Assembly: GCA_031281485.1 (NCBI GenBank)
Contig: JAITFI010000044.1
Location: 1-33,952, forward strand
DNA: 33,952 nt
Direction: 5' to 3'
Source of the DNA: Chitinispirillales bacterium
GTDB taxonomy: Bacteria > Fibrobacterota > Chitinivibrionia > Chitinivibrionales > Chitinispirillaceae
Shown here one piece after another: positions 21,254-29,891 of the stretch (its first letter is position 1; each line of letters begins with the position of its first letter). Made by a program: the position numbers and the translations under genes. The notes under the pieces were generated by a model. The model did not search any database and had not been told where the DNA came from. It saw only the letters and a program-made list of their open reading frames with translations.

Positions 21254-23047
21254 ATGCAAAAAACGTGTAATTTGAGCGAAAATCACGCCGTGCGCACCAA
21301 AGATTCGCGACCGTATCAGTATACCCCCACTTTCCCCCCAATACGCGCGCGCACGCGCGTAACGCTTGCAAACCGCCTATATAAATATGGATTTCCTTTA
21401 TTATATCTGATCCTCGCGCTGTTAACCCTGCCCGACGCCACCCGCGCCCAAGAACCTGATAACAGACCCGCCGTGGCAGTCTACGTCACAGGCGACGTAT
21501 CCGACTACCAAAAGGACTTTGTCGGCACGTACTTGCTGAACGCCATTATCAACAGCGGAGCCGACATAGACATAAACGACGAAAACGCCGCCACGTTCCT
21601 TACCGCCGTCGGCAAGGAGCAGTCCAAACGCCGAAACACCTTAGACGATAGCTTAATCTGCGAACTAGGCAGGAAATACGGCATCAGATACATCTGCACA
21701 GCCGCCATCACTCCCTCGCTGACCGGCCCTTTCACGATCTCCGGACGCGTAATCAGCGTCAAAACCGGTAAATCCAGATATCACGGCGAAGCGACCGGCC
21801 CGCGAATCACTATGGGAAACCTCGCAAAGGCCACCGAGACGGTCTTGGAAAAGATATTCGGCGGCAAAAACCCTTTTGTCGGACAAACCGCGCCGACCGA
21901 AGCCGCAACCGCAGCCACAACCAATTTCACCGCAAATACCGCCAATAATGCCGCAGCCGTCGTTTTCAATGCCAATACGGATACCTTAACCGTCCCATAC
22001 ATTATTGCCACCGCCCAAGAGCCGGAGAGCCAACCCAATATCGCCGTCTACGTCACCGGCGATGTCCCGGAGAACGACAAGACGGCCCTGGGCACCCGTA
22101 TGCTCGCCGCTCTCGTCAACATCGGACATTACCGAGGCATAGAGCGTACCGCCCAGTTCCTCGCCGAAGTAGAGAAGGAACACATCAAGCAGCGCAGCGG
22201 CGACGTGGACGACAACCAGATCAGCGCACTAGGCAAACAATTCGGCGTCAACTTCGTCTGCGTTGCGGCCATCACCCCGACACTAGGTTCCTACCAAGTG
22301 AGCGCCCGCATAATAAACGTGGAAACCGCCGAAGTCACCCACATCGGCGAGTCCACCAGTCCCCTCAAAACGATAGACGACTTGACAGTAGTCTCAAGCG
22401 AGGTAGTTAGCAACATGTTCGGCAGACAACTGTCTACCCAACAGAAGCGTCCCAAGAGCAAATACAGCCTCGGCGTGGGCGCCCTCTATGTCGGCAGTTT
22501 CGACGGCGGCATAACGTGGAGCGACGGCCAAGTGGCCATGCCGTACTCAGGCGGCGGCGTTTACCTGTTCTTCAGCCACACCTACGCCTACGCCCACATA
22601 ACCTACCTCTCCGGCGGCGGACGCTTCGAGAGCGACAACAAGTACGGCGGCCGGTACGAACTGCCGGACATGCGGCGCGTAGACCTGAACGTCGGGATCT
22701 TCGGGAAGTACCCCATATCCCTTTGGGAAAACATAAGCGTCTTCCCCACAGCCGGCCTTGAATACAACGCCTGCGCCAACGCCAAATTAGTGCGGACGGA
22801 CGGCAGCAAATACCCGTTCAACGGTACTGACGGCCACGCCCACGTGAGCGGCGACCTGAACGAATTGTGGGTAAAACTCGGCGCCGGAACCGACATAGAC
22901 ATCGGCTGGAACGCTTACATGCGCGGCGAACTGCTGTACGGGGCGAGATTGGCCAACGCCTTTGAGTTGTCGTATCTTTACGACGACGGCTACACAAAAC
23001 TCGCGCACGGGCTGACGCTTAGGGTGGGGGCGGGGATAAGGTTTTGA
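21254..23047 (+). CDS. Surface protein: two CsgG/LpoB-like domains and a C-terminal barrel-like region
   Basis: The product is 597 residues from ATG 21254, chosen because AAGGGA (21241-21246) lies seven bases upstream. In-frame ATGs at 21191 and 21230 lack this. The N-terminus is odd: about 44 polar, basic residues precede the hydrophobic signal segment (45-64, ending near TRA-QEP). Domain 1 (about 72-203) and domain 2 (about 262-390) are paralogous, both starting with AVYVTGDV and containing ELGRKYG- or LGKQFGV-like motifs before YICTAAI or FVCVAAI. They also match the N-terminal domain of the protein at 1599-3017. Residues 403-597 are rich in amphipathic strands with aromatic ends and finish LTLRVGAGIRF, like an outer-membrane barrel. 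The function is unknown. Confidence 0.78.
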   Translation: MQKTCNLSENHAVRTKDSRPYQYTPTFPPIRARTRVTLANRLYKYGFPLLYLILALLTLPDATRAQEPDNRPAVAVYVTGDVSDYQKDFVGTYLLNAIINSGADIDINDENAATFLTAVGKEQSKRRNTLDDSLICELGRKYGIRYICTAAITPSLTGPFTISGRVISVKTGKSRYHGEATGPRITMGNLAKATETVLEKIFGGKNPFVGQTAPTEAATAATTNFTANTANNAAAVVFNANTDTLTVPYIIATAQEPESQPNIAVYVTGDVPENDKTALGTRMLAALVNIGHYRGIERTAQFLAEVEKEHIKQRSGDVDDNQISALGKQFGVNFVCVAAITPTLGSYQVSARIINVETAEVTHIGESTSPLKTIDDLTVVSSEVVSNMFGRQLSTQQKRPKSKYSLGVGALYVGSFDGGITWSDGQVAMPYSGGGVYLFFSHTYAYAHITYLSGGGRFESDNKYGGRYELPDMRRVDLNVGIFGKYPISLWENISVFPTAGLEYNACANAKLVRTDGSKYPFNGTDGHAHVSGDLNELWVKLGAGTDIDIGWNAYMRGELLYGARLANAFELSYLYDDGYTKLAHGLTLRVGAGIRF

Positions 23048-23056
23048 ACAAAGGAT

Positions 23057-23097
23057 GTCTGAATTAGGATTAGTAGGATTATAAGGATTATAGGATT
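23057..23097. repeat. AGGATTA-type intergenic repeat, copy 1
   Basis: A 24-bp sequence containing GAATTAGGATTAGTAGGATT (23061-23080) recurs with one mismatch at 33925-33948. It continues as ATAAGGATTATAGGATTA, so the unit AGGATTA is repeated four times. It lies just before the ribosome binding site of the gene at 23126. Confidence 0.85.
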
Positions 23098-23125
23098 AAA
23101 AGATAAAAGATAAAAAGGAGACTGT

Positions 23126-26100
23126 ATGAAAAGATCCATTTGTGCCAAGACAGTAATTGCTATCATCGCCACCATAGCCGCGCTTGCTATCATAGTTGCC
23201 GGGTGCGGCGAAAACGGGGTTAACAGCGGGGGCGAGAGTAGCTACCTGAATAGGTTTTTGGACGTGTTCAGCAAACCCGGCGACAACAACGTAACAACCT
23301 ACACGCTCTCGGTCAATGTCTCACCGACGGAGGGCGGGACGGTGTCGCGTAACCCAAGCGCAAGCAGGTACAATCCCGGAACACAGGTCACGGTGACGGC
23401 TACGCCAACGGCGGGCTATGAGTTCTTGGGGTGGTCCGGGGCGTCAAATACAACGAACCCCGAAGTGACAATTACAATGGACGACAACATGTCTCTATCC
23501 GCCGGATTTGGTAGAATAGGGGCGAACCTGCCTAAATACTCCGTATACTTCAACCAAAACGGCGCGATAGGCGCTCCCCCTGAAACAATACAACGCGATT
23601 CCGGCAGCATCGTGCTACTTCCCAATCAGGCCGGATTGACGAAAGAGTGGCACAGCTTCGCCGGATGGAATACCGAGGCCGACGGCTCCGGGAGAAATTA
23701 CAACGCCACCGACGAGTACACATTTACCCAAACCGCAACCCTATTCGCCAAATGGACACGCGATAACTACACGCTCACGATCAACGCGGCGACCGGCGGC
23801 ACGACATCGCGTAACCCTAACCAAACAACATACAACGCAGGAACAGATGTCGTTGTGACTGCTACAGCGGCGCAAGATTACACGTTCGCAGGATGGTCCG
23901 GCGCGTCAAGCTCTACAAACGCTGCGGTTACAATCAGAATGGACGAAAATAAGACGCTGACTCCCCGCTTTGAACAAAACACGTACACACTGACCACAAA
24001 CATATCCGTTGATGGCGGCGGCAGCGTGTCACGCAACCCTAACGCAAACAGCTACAACCCCGGGACGGAAGTCATAGTAAAAGCGACTCCGGCGAATGGA
24101 TACACGTTCACTGGGTGGACGGGTGATACATCGGGTACTGCAAATCCGGTTATGATTAAATTGGACAGAAATAAAACAATAACCGCCGGATTTGGGAGAA
24201 TAGGAGCGACAAGGTTTACCGTGACGTTCAACGCAAACGGCGCAACAACCGGAAGCGTACCTACTGCGGAGACAGCGGATTCCGGAGCCACGATTACACT
24301 CCCCGGCCAAGGAAATTTGGAAAGAAGCGGGTATCGCTTCGGATGGTGGACTACAAACAACAATGGCACGGGAACCAAATACAACGTTGGCGAGTCTTAC
24401 CGCGTCATAAGCAATAGCACGCTGTTCGCCAAGTGGATTCCAATCTATACCGTAACCTTTAACGAAAACGGCGCTACAACCGGAAGCGCCCCGGCGACAA
24501 TGTATGCGGATTCCGGCAGCGGCGTAACTGTGCCGCCACAAGGAGACCTATCCAAAAACGGACATACGTTTGATGGGTGGAATACCAAAAGTGACGGTAC
24601 GGGAACCAACTACGGCGTAGGACAATCGTATATAGCCACAAGTAACGTTACCTTATACGCAAAGTGGACAGCGCTAACGTACACCGTAACATTTAACGGC
24701 AATGGCGCGACAAGCGACGCTCCTACAGCAGTGAGCGCGATTTACGGCGGCAGCATAACGCTTCCTTCCATGACAAGATTCGGATATACATTCGGTGGAT
24801 GGTATGAAAACAGTGGCGGAACGGGAACCGGATATATAGGAGGTTCTTCTTACACCGTTACGAAAACCATTATATTGTACGCGAAATGGACTGCTATACC
24901 CTATACTGTAATATTTGACGGCAACGGCGCGACGAGCGGCGTCCCTGCGGCAAAGGACACTCATTACGGTGATAACATAACGCTTCCGTCTATGACAAGA
25001 ACCGGATATACATTCGGCGGGTGGTATGAAAACAGCGAATGTACGGGAACCGGACACGCCGCTAATTCATCTTATAACGTTACAAAAGACGTTATCCTAT
25101 ACGCGAAGTGGACGTCTATTAAATATAGGCTTACAACAAAATTCCTTCCATCCGGAGGCGGTTCTGTGTCCCCGTTGGATCAGACATTTTATGATTATGG
25201 AACGACAGTCATCGTAACGGCTACAGCGGAAAATTGCTACGCCTTTATAGGGTGGTCGGGCGCGGCGACGGGTACGACAAATCCATTGACTGTTACGATG
25301 GACGGGGACAAGGAATTGATAGCCAACTTCCAACAAAAACAGTATACGATAGTAATAAATACAAACAAGGGTTCGGCGACACGTTACCCGAACAAAGAAA
25401 CATACGTATGCGGCGAACAAGTTACCATAACGGCTACACCCGACCCCGGCTACTCGTTTTTGGGATGGTCGGGCGCAGCGACTGGTATGACAAATCCATT
25501 GACTATTACAATGGACGAAAACATGGTACTGGCAGCCAATTTCGATCCGAATAAGTACACGCTCACAACAAACGTGTCATCATCTGTTGGCGTTGGCGGT
25601 TCAATATCGCGCAATCCGGATAAGGTATACTACGATTATGGAGACATAGTTACCGTAACGGCTACAGCAACGAGTTGCTACACGTTTACGGGGTGGTTAT
25701 CAGGTTCTACAAGTCCAAGCGTTACGATTACGATGGATGGGAACAAGGAATTGACGGCCAAATTTCAACAAAATACATACACGCTCACAACAAGCGTATC
25801 ACCATCATCGAGCTATGGATCTGTGTCACGCAGTCCGAATCAGACAAGCTACGCGTGCGGAACTAACGTTACATTAACGGCTACGCCCGCGAGCGATTAT
25901 TATGCATTTGACGGTTGGACGGGCGTACCATCGGGCGTAAGCACATCAAGTGCTTTGATAACATTTGCCGTAAACAACAATCTAACGCTAACTGTAACTG
26001 CAAAGTTCCGTGATAAAATTAAACGAGATACAACCGTCACGTTTACCAACACAAACAGTACCACTACCTATACTTTTAACAAAAGTTTTCCGGCAAATGT

Positions 26101-26692
26101 AGAGATTTATGCCTTTGGCGCAGGTGGAGGCGGTCAAGGCGGATCTCGCAACGCCGAAGCATTTAATGTCAAAAAATATATAGTTGGCGGAGCAGGTGGA
26201 GGCGGAGGGGCAACTAAAGCAACATTAAGTATAGCAAATAAGGCGGATTTCTCTGTAACGATAGGCAAAGGTGGTAAAGGTGGCGCTCGGGATGATTCTC
26301 CTGAAAGCATTGTCAAGAACGATGGCTGGAATTATGGATACATGGGAGAAGATGGCGGCTCATCTACGGTCAAAATCGGTACAGTAACAGTTTATGCATA
26401 CGGTGGGTCGGGAGGATGGGGGAAGTCTAGTGAAGGAGGCTACGGAGGATATGGGGGTATAGGTTTCGTAAGTGGTTCCGTATCAAGCTGGAATTATGCA
26501 AGAGGGGCAGATGGCAATAATGGATGTTATGGCTGTGCCGAAAACGCAACTAACATTGGCGGAACTGGTGGATCATTAACTGTGAATAGCGCTACAGTAC
26601 AGGCTGGCAAAGGAGGAACAGGGGTGGGTAATAAGGCAGGTACCGATGGCGAAAACGGTCAAGTTATAATAAAATTCACGTGGTGGGAATAA
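23126..26692 (+). CDS. Large lipoprotein of InlB/Listeria-Bacteroides-type repeats with a glycine-rich end
   Basis: The product is 1188 residues. The signal peptide ends IVAGC with Cys27 as lipobox cysteine. From about residue 52 there are twelve repeats of roughly 65-75 residues in two types. One type has SRNPNxxxYNPGTxVxVTATPxxGYxFxGWSG (divergent InlB B-repeat). The other has VTFNxNGATxG, then GWxTxxxGTGxxY and LYAKWT (Flg_new/Listeria-Bacteroides repeat). Their order is A B A A B B B B A A A A. Residues about 960-1188 are glycine-rich (AFGAGGGGQGG, GGAGGGGGAT) with beta strands. AAGGAG (23115-23120) supports ATG 23126. It is probably a surface adhesin or scaffold; no enzyme motif is seen. 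Confidence 0.88.
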   Translation: MKRSICAKTVIAIIATIAALAIIVAGCGENGVNSGGESSYLNRFLDVFSKPGDNNVTTYTLSVNVSPTEGGTVSRNPSASRYNPGTQVTVTATPTAGYEFLGWSGASNTTNPEVTITMDDNMSLSAGFGRIGANLPKYSVYFNQNGAIGAPPETIQRDSGSIVLLPNQAGLTKEWHSFAGWNTEADGSGRNYNATDEYTFTQTATLFAKWTRDNYTLTINAATGGTTSRNPNQTTYNAGTDVVVTATAAQDYTFAGWSGASSSTNAAVTIRMDENKTLTPRFEQNTYTLTTNISVDGGGSVSRNPNANSYNPGTEVIVKATPANGYTFTGWTGDTSGTANPVMIKLDRNKTITAGFGRIGATRFTVTFNANGATTGSVPTAETADSGATITLPGQGNLERSGYRFGWWTTNNNGTGTKYNVGESYRVISNSTLFAKWIPIYTVTFNENGATTGSAPATMYADSGSGVTVPPQGDLSKNGHTFDGWNTKSDGTGTNYGVGQSYIATSNVTLYAKWTALTYTVTFNGNGATSDAPTAVSAIYGGSITLPSMTRFGYTFGGWYENSGGTGTGYIGGSSYTVTKTIILYAKWTAIPYTVIFDGNGATSGVPAAKDTHYGDNITLPSMTRTGYTFGGWYENSECTGTGHAANSSYNVTKDVILYAKWTSIKYRLTTKFLPSGGGSVSPLDQTFYDYGTTVIVTATAENCYAFIGWSGAATGTTNPLTVTMDGDKELIANFQQKQYTIVINTNKGSATRYPNKETYVCGEQVTITATPDPGYSFLGWSGAATGMTNPLTITMDENMVLAANFDPNKYTLTTNVSSSVGVGGSISRNPDKVYYDYGDIVTVTATATSCYTFTGWLSGSTSPSVTITMDGNKELTAKFQQNTYTLTTSVSPSSSYGSVSRSPNQTSYACGTNVTLTATPASDYYAFDGWTGVPSGVSTSSALITFAVNNNLTLTVTAKFRDKIKRDTTVTFTNTNSTTTYTFNKSFPANVEIYAFGAGGGGQGGSRNAEAFNVKKYIVGGAGGGGGATKATLSIANKADFSVTIGKGGKGGARDDSPESIVKNDGWNYGYMGEDGGSSTVKIGTVTVYAYGGSGGWGKSSEGGYGGYGGIGFVSGSVSSWNYARGADGNNGCYGCAENATNIGGTGGSLTVNSATVQAGKGGTGVGNKAGTDGENGQVIIKFTWWE

Positions 26693-26731
26693 TTATAACC
26701 ACTTACCCAGCCACACTATCGTACGGTAATT

Positions 26732-26774
26732 TGTTCTTCCCGGCAATGTCGCCGGGGGGAACATCATATTTTTT
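26732..26774 (+). terminator. Terminator-like hairpin after the repeat lipoprotein gene
   Basis: TGTTCTTCCCGGC (26732-26744) pairs over 13 bp, two of them G-U, with 26751-26763 around the loop AATGTC. A run of six T residues (26769-26774) follows five bases after the stem. Confidence 0.5.
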
Positions 26775-27025
26775 CACGAATTGGCACCGAACGTCAGCTA
26801 CATAACAGTCTCTCCCGCCGTGTCTTCCCGCGGGTCTTGCGGGCTGGTCTCATCCCCAATTATCAATTCCTCCTTATCCGGTCATCCCCGCCGTCCCGAA
26901 AGGCGCCCCCCTCGTCCCGCCCCGTCCTCCGCCCTCGTCTCGCGGTCGGCTGGTTTTGTCGATCTGTGGGAGATTCCGGTTATTCGTAGTAAGTCGAAAA
27001 CTAGGACGCGCCCCATACAGAGAAT
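26775..27025. other. Intergenic stretch with repeat copy; no gene supported
   Basis: It holds the repeat at 26813-26880 and a C-rich stretch (about 26881-26940). The plus-strand open frame across it has no ribosome binding site and runs into the nuclease gene on the other strand, so I do not call it. Confidence 0.5.
26813..26880. repeat. Repeat flanking the PDDEXK nuclease gene, copy 1
   Basis: A 68-bp sequence beginning TCCCGCCGTGTCTTCCCGCG recurs at 28188-28254 in the same orientation. The match is almost exact over the first 45 bases and then declines. Part of it (CCCGCGGG, then CTTGCGGG) can form a small stem. Confidence 0.85.
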
Positions 27026-28060
27026 TTACTCATCTTTTGCCTTCAATCGTTGTCTCGCAATTTCAATAGCTGCTCTGAATTTTTGTTCGAGTAGTTTTTT
27101 GTCGGGCAGTTGTGTGAGATAATCCGCTACTTTAATATTGCTATTTTCTAACTGCAAAAGCTCTATATGTTCTTCACTTTTTCCTGCACACAATATAAGT
27201 CCGATAGGTGAATTTTCACCGTCAAGTTTCATATTTTTATCCAACCATCGCAAATAGAGTTCCATTTGTCCTTTATATGCGGCTTCAAAATTACCGAGTT
27301 TCAATTCTATAGCGACTAAGGACCTTAGCCGCCTATGGTAGAAAAGCAAATCAAGGTAATAGTCTTCGCTATCAACAGAAATTCTTTTTTGCCTGTCCAT
27401 GAACGCGAAATCGCTTCCGAACTCAATGATAAAATTTTGTAACTCTACAATAATTGCATTTTCTAGGTCTTTCTCGGAATATTTATCTCTCAAACCGAGA
27501 AAATCGAGAAAGTACGGATCACGAAATACTAAATCAGGCGTTAGTTTTTGTTCACTCTTTAATAATTCCAAGTCATGTTTCACGGTCTCTTCGGGTTTTT
27601 TGCTGATAGCCGTTCTTTCGTAGAGCATTGAATTTATTCGTTCTTCTAAAACTCTAGTACTCCACCGCTCCAATTTGCAAAGTTCGATATAAAACGCTCT
27701 TTTTAAGTCATCTTCAATGTATAAGATAGTCTTAATATGTGTCCATGTTAATTGTCTCCGCAGTGCGGAGACAATGTGTACATCGGGGAAAATGTCCGCA
27801 AAACGAAGACAATGGCGCAAGTGTTTTTCACCCCATCCCTTGCCATATTGCTCGGTCAAATTATCTGCTAGTTGTTTAATAACTTCTTTTCCATATTCTG
27901 CTCTTTTATTTTGCAAAATATCAGTTTTGATTCTGTTGCCGATTTGCCAATAAAGCATGGTCATGGTGGAATTAACCGCAACAGAAAGTTGTCGCTTACT
28001 TTTTTCTATCAATGTTTTAATATCACCAAATAAGCTGTTTTTCTTTACTACTTTCTTCAT
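27026..28060 (-). CDS. PDDEXK nuclease-domain protein (DUF1016/YhcG family)
   Basis: The product is 344 residues from ATG 28060. GGGAGG lies nine bases upstream of it, whereas at the in-frame ATG 28069 the same GGGAGG would touch the start codon. The N-terminal DUF1016 part (about 10-160) is helical, with YWQIGNRI and YGKGWGEKHLRHCLRFADIFP. The C-terminal PDDEXK domain has FAFMDRQKRISVDSEDYYLD, then SLVAIELKLGNFEAAYKGQM, placing Asp237, Glu252 and Lys254 as the metal-binding core. The family is often found in accessory regions beside restriction-modification genes or alone. It is A+T-rich and bracketed by two copies of one repeat, which suggests a mobile cassette. The substrate is unknown. 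Confidence 0.88.
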   Translation of the reverse strand: MKKVVKKNSLFGDIKTLIEKSKRQLSVAVNSTMTMLYWQIGNRIKTDILQNKRAEYGKEVIKQLADNLTEQYGKGWGEKHLRHCLRFADIFPDVHIVSALRRQLTWTHIKTILYIEDDLKRAFYIELCKLERWSTRVLEERINSMLYERTAISKKPEETVKHDLELLKSEQKLTPDLVFRDPYFLDFLGLRDKYSEKDLENAIIVELQNFIIEFGSDFAFMDRQKRISVDSEDYYLDLLFYHRRLRSLVAIELKLGNFEAAYKGQMELYLRWLDKNMKLDGENSPIGLILCAGKSEEHIELLQLENSNIKVADYLTQLPDKKLLEQKFRAAIEIARQRLKAKDE

Positions 28061-28187
28061 ACAACACATCCTCCCTTAATTATAAATATAATAAAAAAAC
28101 AATGTGTTTTGGTGAAAAATTTACTATATTATGCGTAACTCGTTGATATATAATGAGTTATGCGGTATGGTGTATATTGTGTATGCC

Positions 28188-28254
28188 TCCCGCCGTGTCT
28201 TCCCGCGGGTCTTGCGGGGTGGTTTCATCCCCAATCCTTAATCCCCCTTTATCC
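28188..28254. repeat. Repeat flanking the PDDEXK nuclease gene, copy 2
   Basis: This is the second copy of the 26813-26880 sequence, same orientation, 1375 bp downstream. It lies between the nuclease promoter region and the HepT gene end. Confidence 0.85.
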
Positions 28255-28305
28255 GTCTCTGTCAAAGCCCCAGTTTTTCAAGTAATGCGTTTACGACACT
28301 GCTAC

Positions 28306-28659
28306 TCAAGAGTTAGCCTCTTTAGAATCTTCTAAAATTTCGTTCAACTGCCGTATCAAGTCCAATAAATCGTTGCAGATAATATCCCAGATCAAAGAAA
28401 AATCTATGCCATCGTAATCATGAACGATGCGGTTTCTCAATCCGTAAATTTTATTCCAATGGATGTTGGCGTATTTGGCAGTAAAATCGTCGCTTAATTG
28501 GCGAGTTGCTTCTCCGATTTGAATAATATTAAACACGCAGGCTTCAATAAGTTTGTCATCACCTAAAAAGGTATCTTTGCTTAACGCGTTGCAGTACGTT
28601 AGAATTTTTTCAGCATGGTCAATGATTTTCTTAATCAATCGCACGTTCTTGTTATCCAT
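28306..28659 (-). CDS. hepT: HepT-like HEPN toxin
   Basis: The product is 117 residues from ATG 28659, which overlaps the end of the antitoxin gene by eight bases. The in-frame ATG at 28695 would lie deeper in the antitoxin gene. This all-helical HEPN/DUF86 protein carries the Rx4HxY motif as RNRIVHDY (75-82), the RNase or AMP-acceptor site of HepT toxins. NIIQIGEATRQLSDDF (44-59) is another family mark. In characterised pairs the MntA nucleotidyltransferase AMPylates a tyrosine near this motif to silence the toxin, and Tyr82 is the candidate here. All key residues are present. Confidence 0.9.
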   Translation of the reverse strand: MDNKNVRLIKKIIDHAEKILTYCNALSKDTFLGDDKLIEACVFNIIQIGEATRQLSDDFTAKYANIHWNKIYGLRNRIVHDYDGIDFSLIWDIICNDLLDLIRQLNEILEDSKEANS

Positions 28660-28948
28660 AAATCTTAATCCCTGTTTCCCGTGCCTCATCTTCAATATTC
28701 GAGCCTTTTTTTACGTATCCTACGTCTATAACATCAACTTCCTTTTCTAAGGCCTCGCGGATATATTCCGCCAGCCCGATAAAATCGAGTCCTTTAAGTC
28801 CACTATCCACAAGCAGGTCAACATCGCTTTTTTCGGTCGCCGAGCCCTTCGCGTACGAGCCGAAAAGAACCGCGCTCCTCACCCCGTTCGCGTTGAAAAC
28901 CGGCGTAAGCCGCGATTTGATCTCTTCCACATTGTAGACTTTAACCAT
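28652..28948 (-). CDS. mntA: MntA-like minimal nucleotidyltransferase antitoxin
   Basis: The product is 98 residues from ATG 28948, with GGAG (28957-28960) upstream. A TTG at 28963 would add five residues. The nucleotidyltransferase signature GSx10DxD is complete: Gly30-Ser31 and Asp42, Asp44 in GSYAKGSATEKSDVDLLV. These antitoxins transfer AMP to the partner HepT toxin. The protein is encoded immediately before hepT with overlapping ends, and a good promoter lies at 29002-29030. The cassette is A+T-rich relative to its neighbours. Confidence 0.9.
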   Translation of the reverse strand: MVKVYNVEEIKSRLTPVFNANGVRSAVLFGSYAKGSATEKSDVDLLVDSGLKGLDFIGLAEYIREALEKEVDVIDVGYVKKGSNIEDEARETGIKIYG

Positions 28949-29001
28949 TTGATTGGTCTCCAAACCTTAAAAAGCGGCATGACTCAAGCAATAATCCTAT
29001 G

Positions 29002-29030
29002 ATATAATATTTTTTACGTGAAAAAGTCAA
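29002..29030 (-). promoter_or_regulatory. Predicted promoter for the mntA-hepT operon
   Basis: On the minus strand, TTGACT (29030-29025), a 17-base spacer and TTATAT (29007-29002) lie about 55 bases before the mntA start. Confidence 0.5.
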
Positions 29031-29087
29031 ACTGATAACATAATAGCGTACTTACGATTTTGTCGAGTTCGGTTTTGACATTTTGGT

Positions 29088-29867
29088 TCATATTGGCGCG
29101 TCCTTCTTAAAGAACCCAAGCGTCGCCTCATGCAAAATACCGTTGGTCAGCACTATCGATCCGCCGTGAACCGTATTTTCTCCGGTTACGGATGAGAATT
29201 TGCCGCCGGCTTCGGTTATTATGCAAGCCGCCGCGGCGCAGTCCCAGGGTTTGTCTAATAGGTTTACGCAGGCGTCTAAATGGCCGCCGGCAAGCAGTAC
29301 GTAGGAATAGGCGTCCATGAAACCGTAGGTGTAGTCCCACGCGCGGGTTAGGGCTATCAAACCGTCTCCCAAAGGGGCGCCGGCGTACTCCGTTATCCCA
29401 AGAACGCTGCCCATAGCATCGGAGAGGTTGTTTGTTGACGAGACGCGAATCTGTTCGCCGTCTATGAAGGCGCCTTCGCCGCTTGCGGCGTAGCAGGTGA
29501 GCCCCATTGCCGGGAGGTAGATTACGCCTACGGTGGGAACGCCGTTTTCTTCTAGGGCGATTAGGGCGCTGTGCGTCGGGATGTTGCGGATGAATGGGCG
29601 TGTGCCGTCAAGCGGGTCCACTATCCAGCGGCGCGCCGTCGTACCGGCGTTTTCGACCGTTTCCTCGCCTAAGAAGCCGTCGTTTGGGAATTCGGTCAGC
29701 AGTATTTCGCGGATGCGCGCCTCGCACGCTTTGTCTACGGCGGTTACCGGGGAGCGGTCGGATTTTTTTTCGATTTTTACGGACGATAATTCTTTTAGGC
29801 CGTCAAGCTGTATCTTTCCGGCTTCTTGGGCGGCTCTGATGGCGATTTTCAGTTCTTTTCTTTGCAT
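29088..29867 (-). CDS. Inositol-monophosphatase-family phosphatase
   Basis: The product is 259 residues, full length for the family. Metal-binding motifs are complete: LGEET (Glu68, Glu69), WIVDPLDGT (Asp84, Asp87) and WDCAAAACIITEAGG (Asp209). Such Mg2+-dependent enzymes remove phosphate from inositol phosphate, histidinol phosphate or PAP. The general layout, including RPFIRNIPTHS after the second motif, is close to histidinol-phosphatase HisN types, but the substrate cannot be fixed. The gene starts 24 bases after the stop codon of the kinase gene on the same strand, so the two are likely co-transcribed. Confidence 0.9.
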   Translation of the reverse strand: MQRKELKIAIRAAQEAGKIQLDGLKELSSVKIEKKSDRSPVTAVDKACEARIREILLTEFPNDGFLGEETVENAGTTARRWIVDPLDGTRPFIRNIPTHSALIALEENGVPTVGVIYLPAMGLTCYAASGEGAFIDGEQIRVSSTNNLSDAMGSVLGITEYAGAPLGDGLIALTRAWDYTYGFMDAYSYVLLAGGHLDACVNLLDKPWDCAAAACIITEAGGKFSSVTGENTVHGGSIVLTNGILHEATLGFFKKDAPI

Positions 29868-29891
29868 GAAAGTTAATATCCTTGCCGTATG

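Noticed and set aside
26781-27122. Small plus-strand proteins sharing PAVSSRGSCG at 26781-27122 and 28153-28335
   Set aside because: The shared peptide is the translation of the flanking DNA repeat. Neither frame has a ribosome binding site, and the first runs into the nuclease gene.
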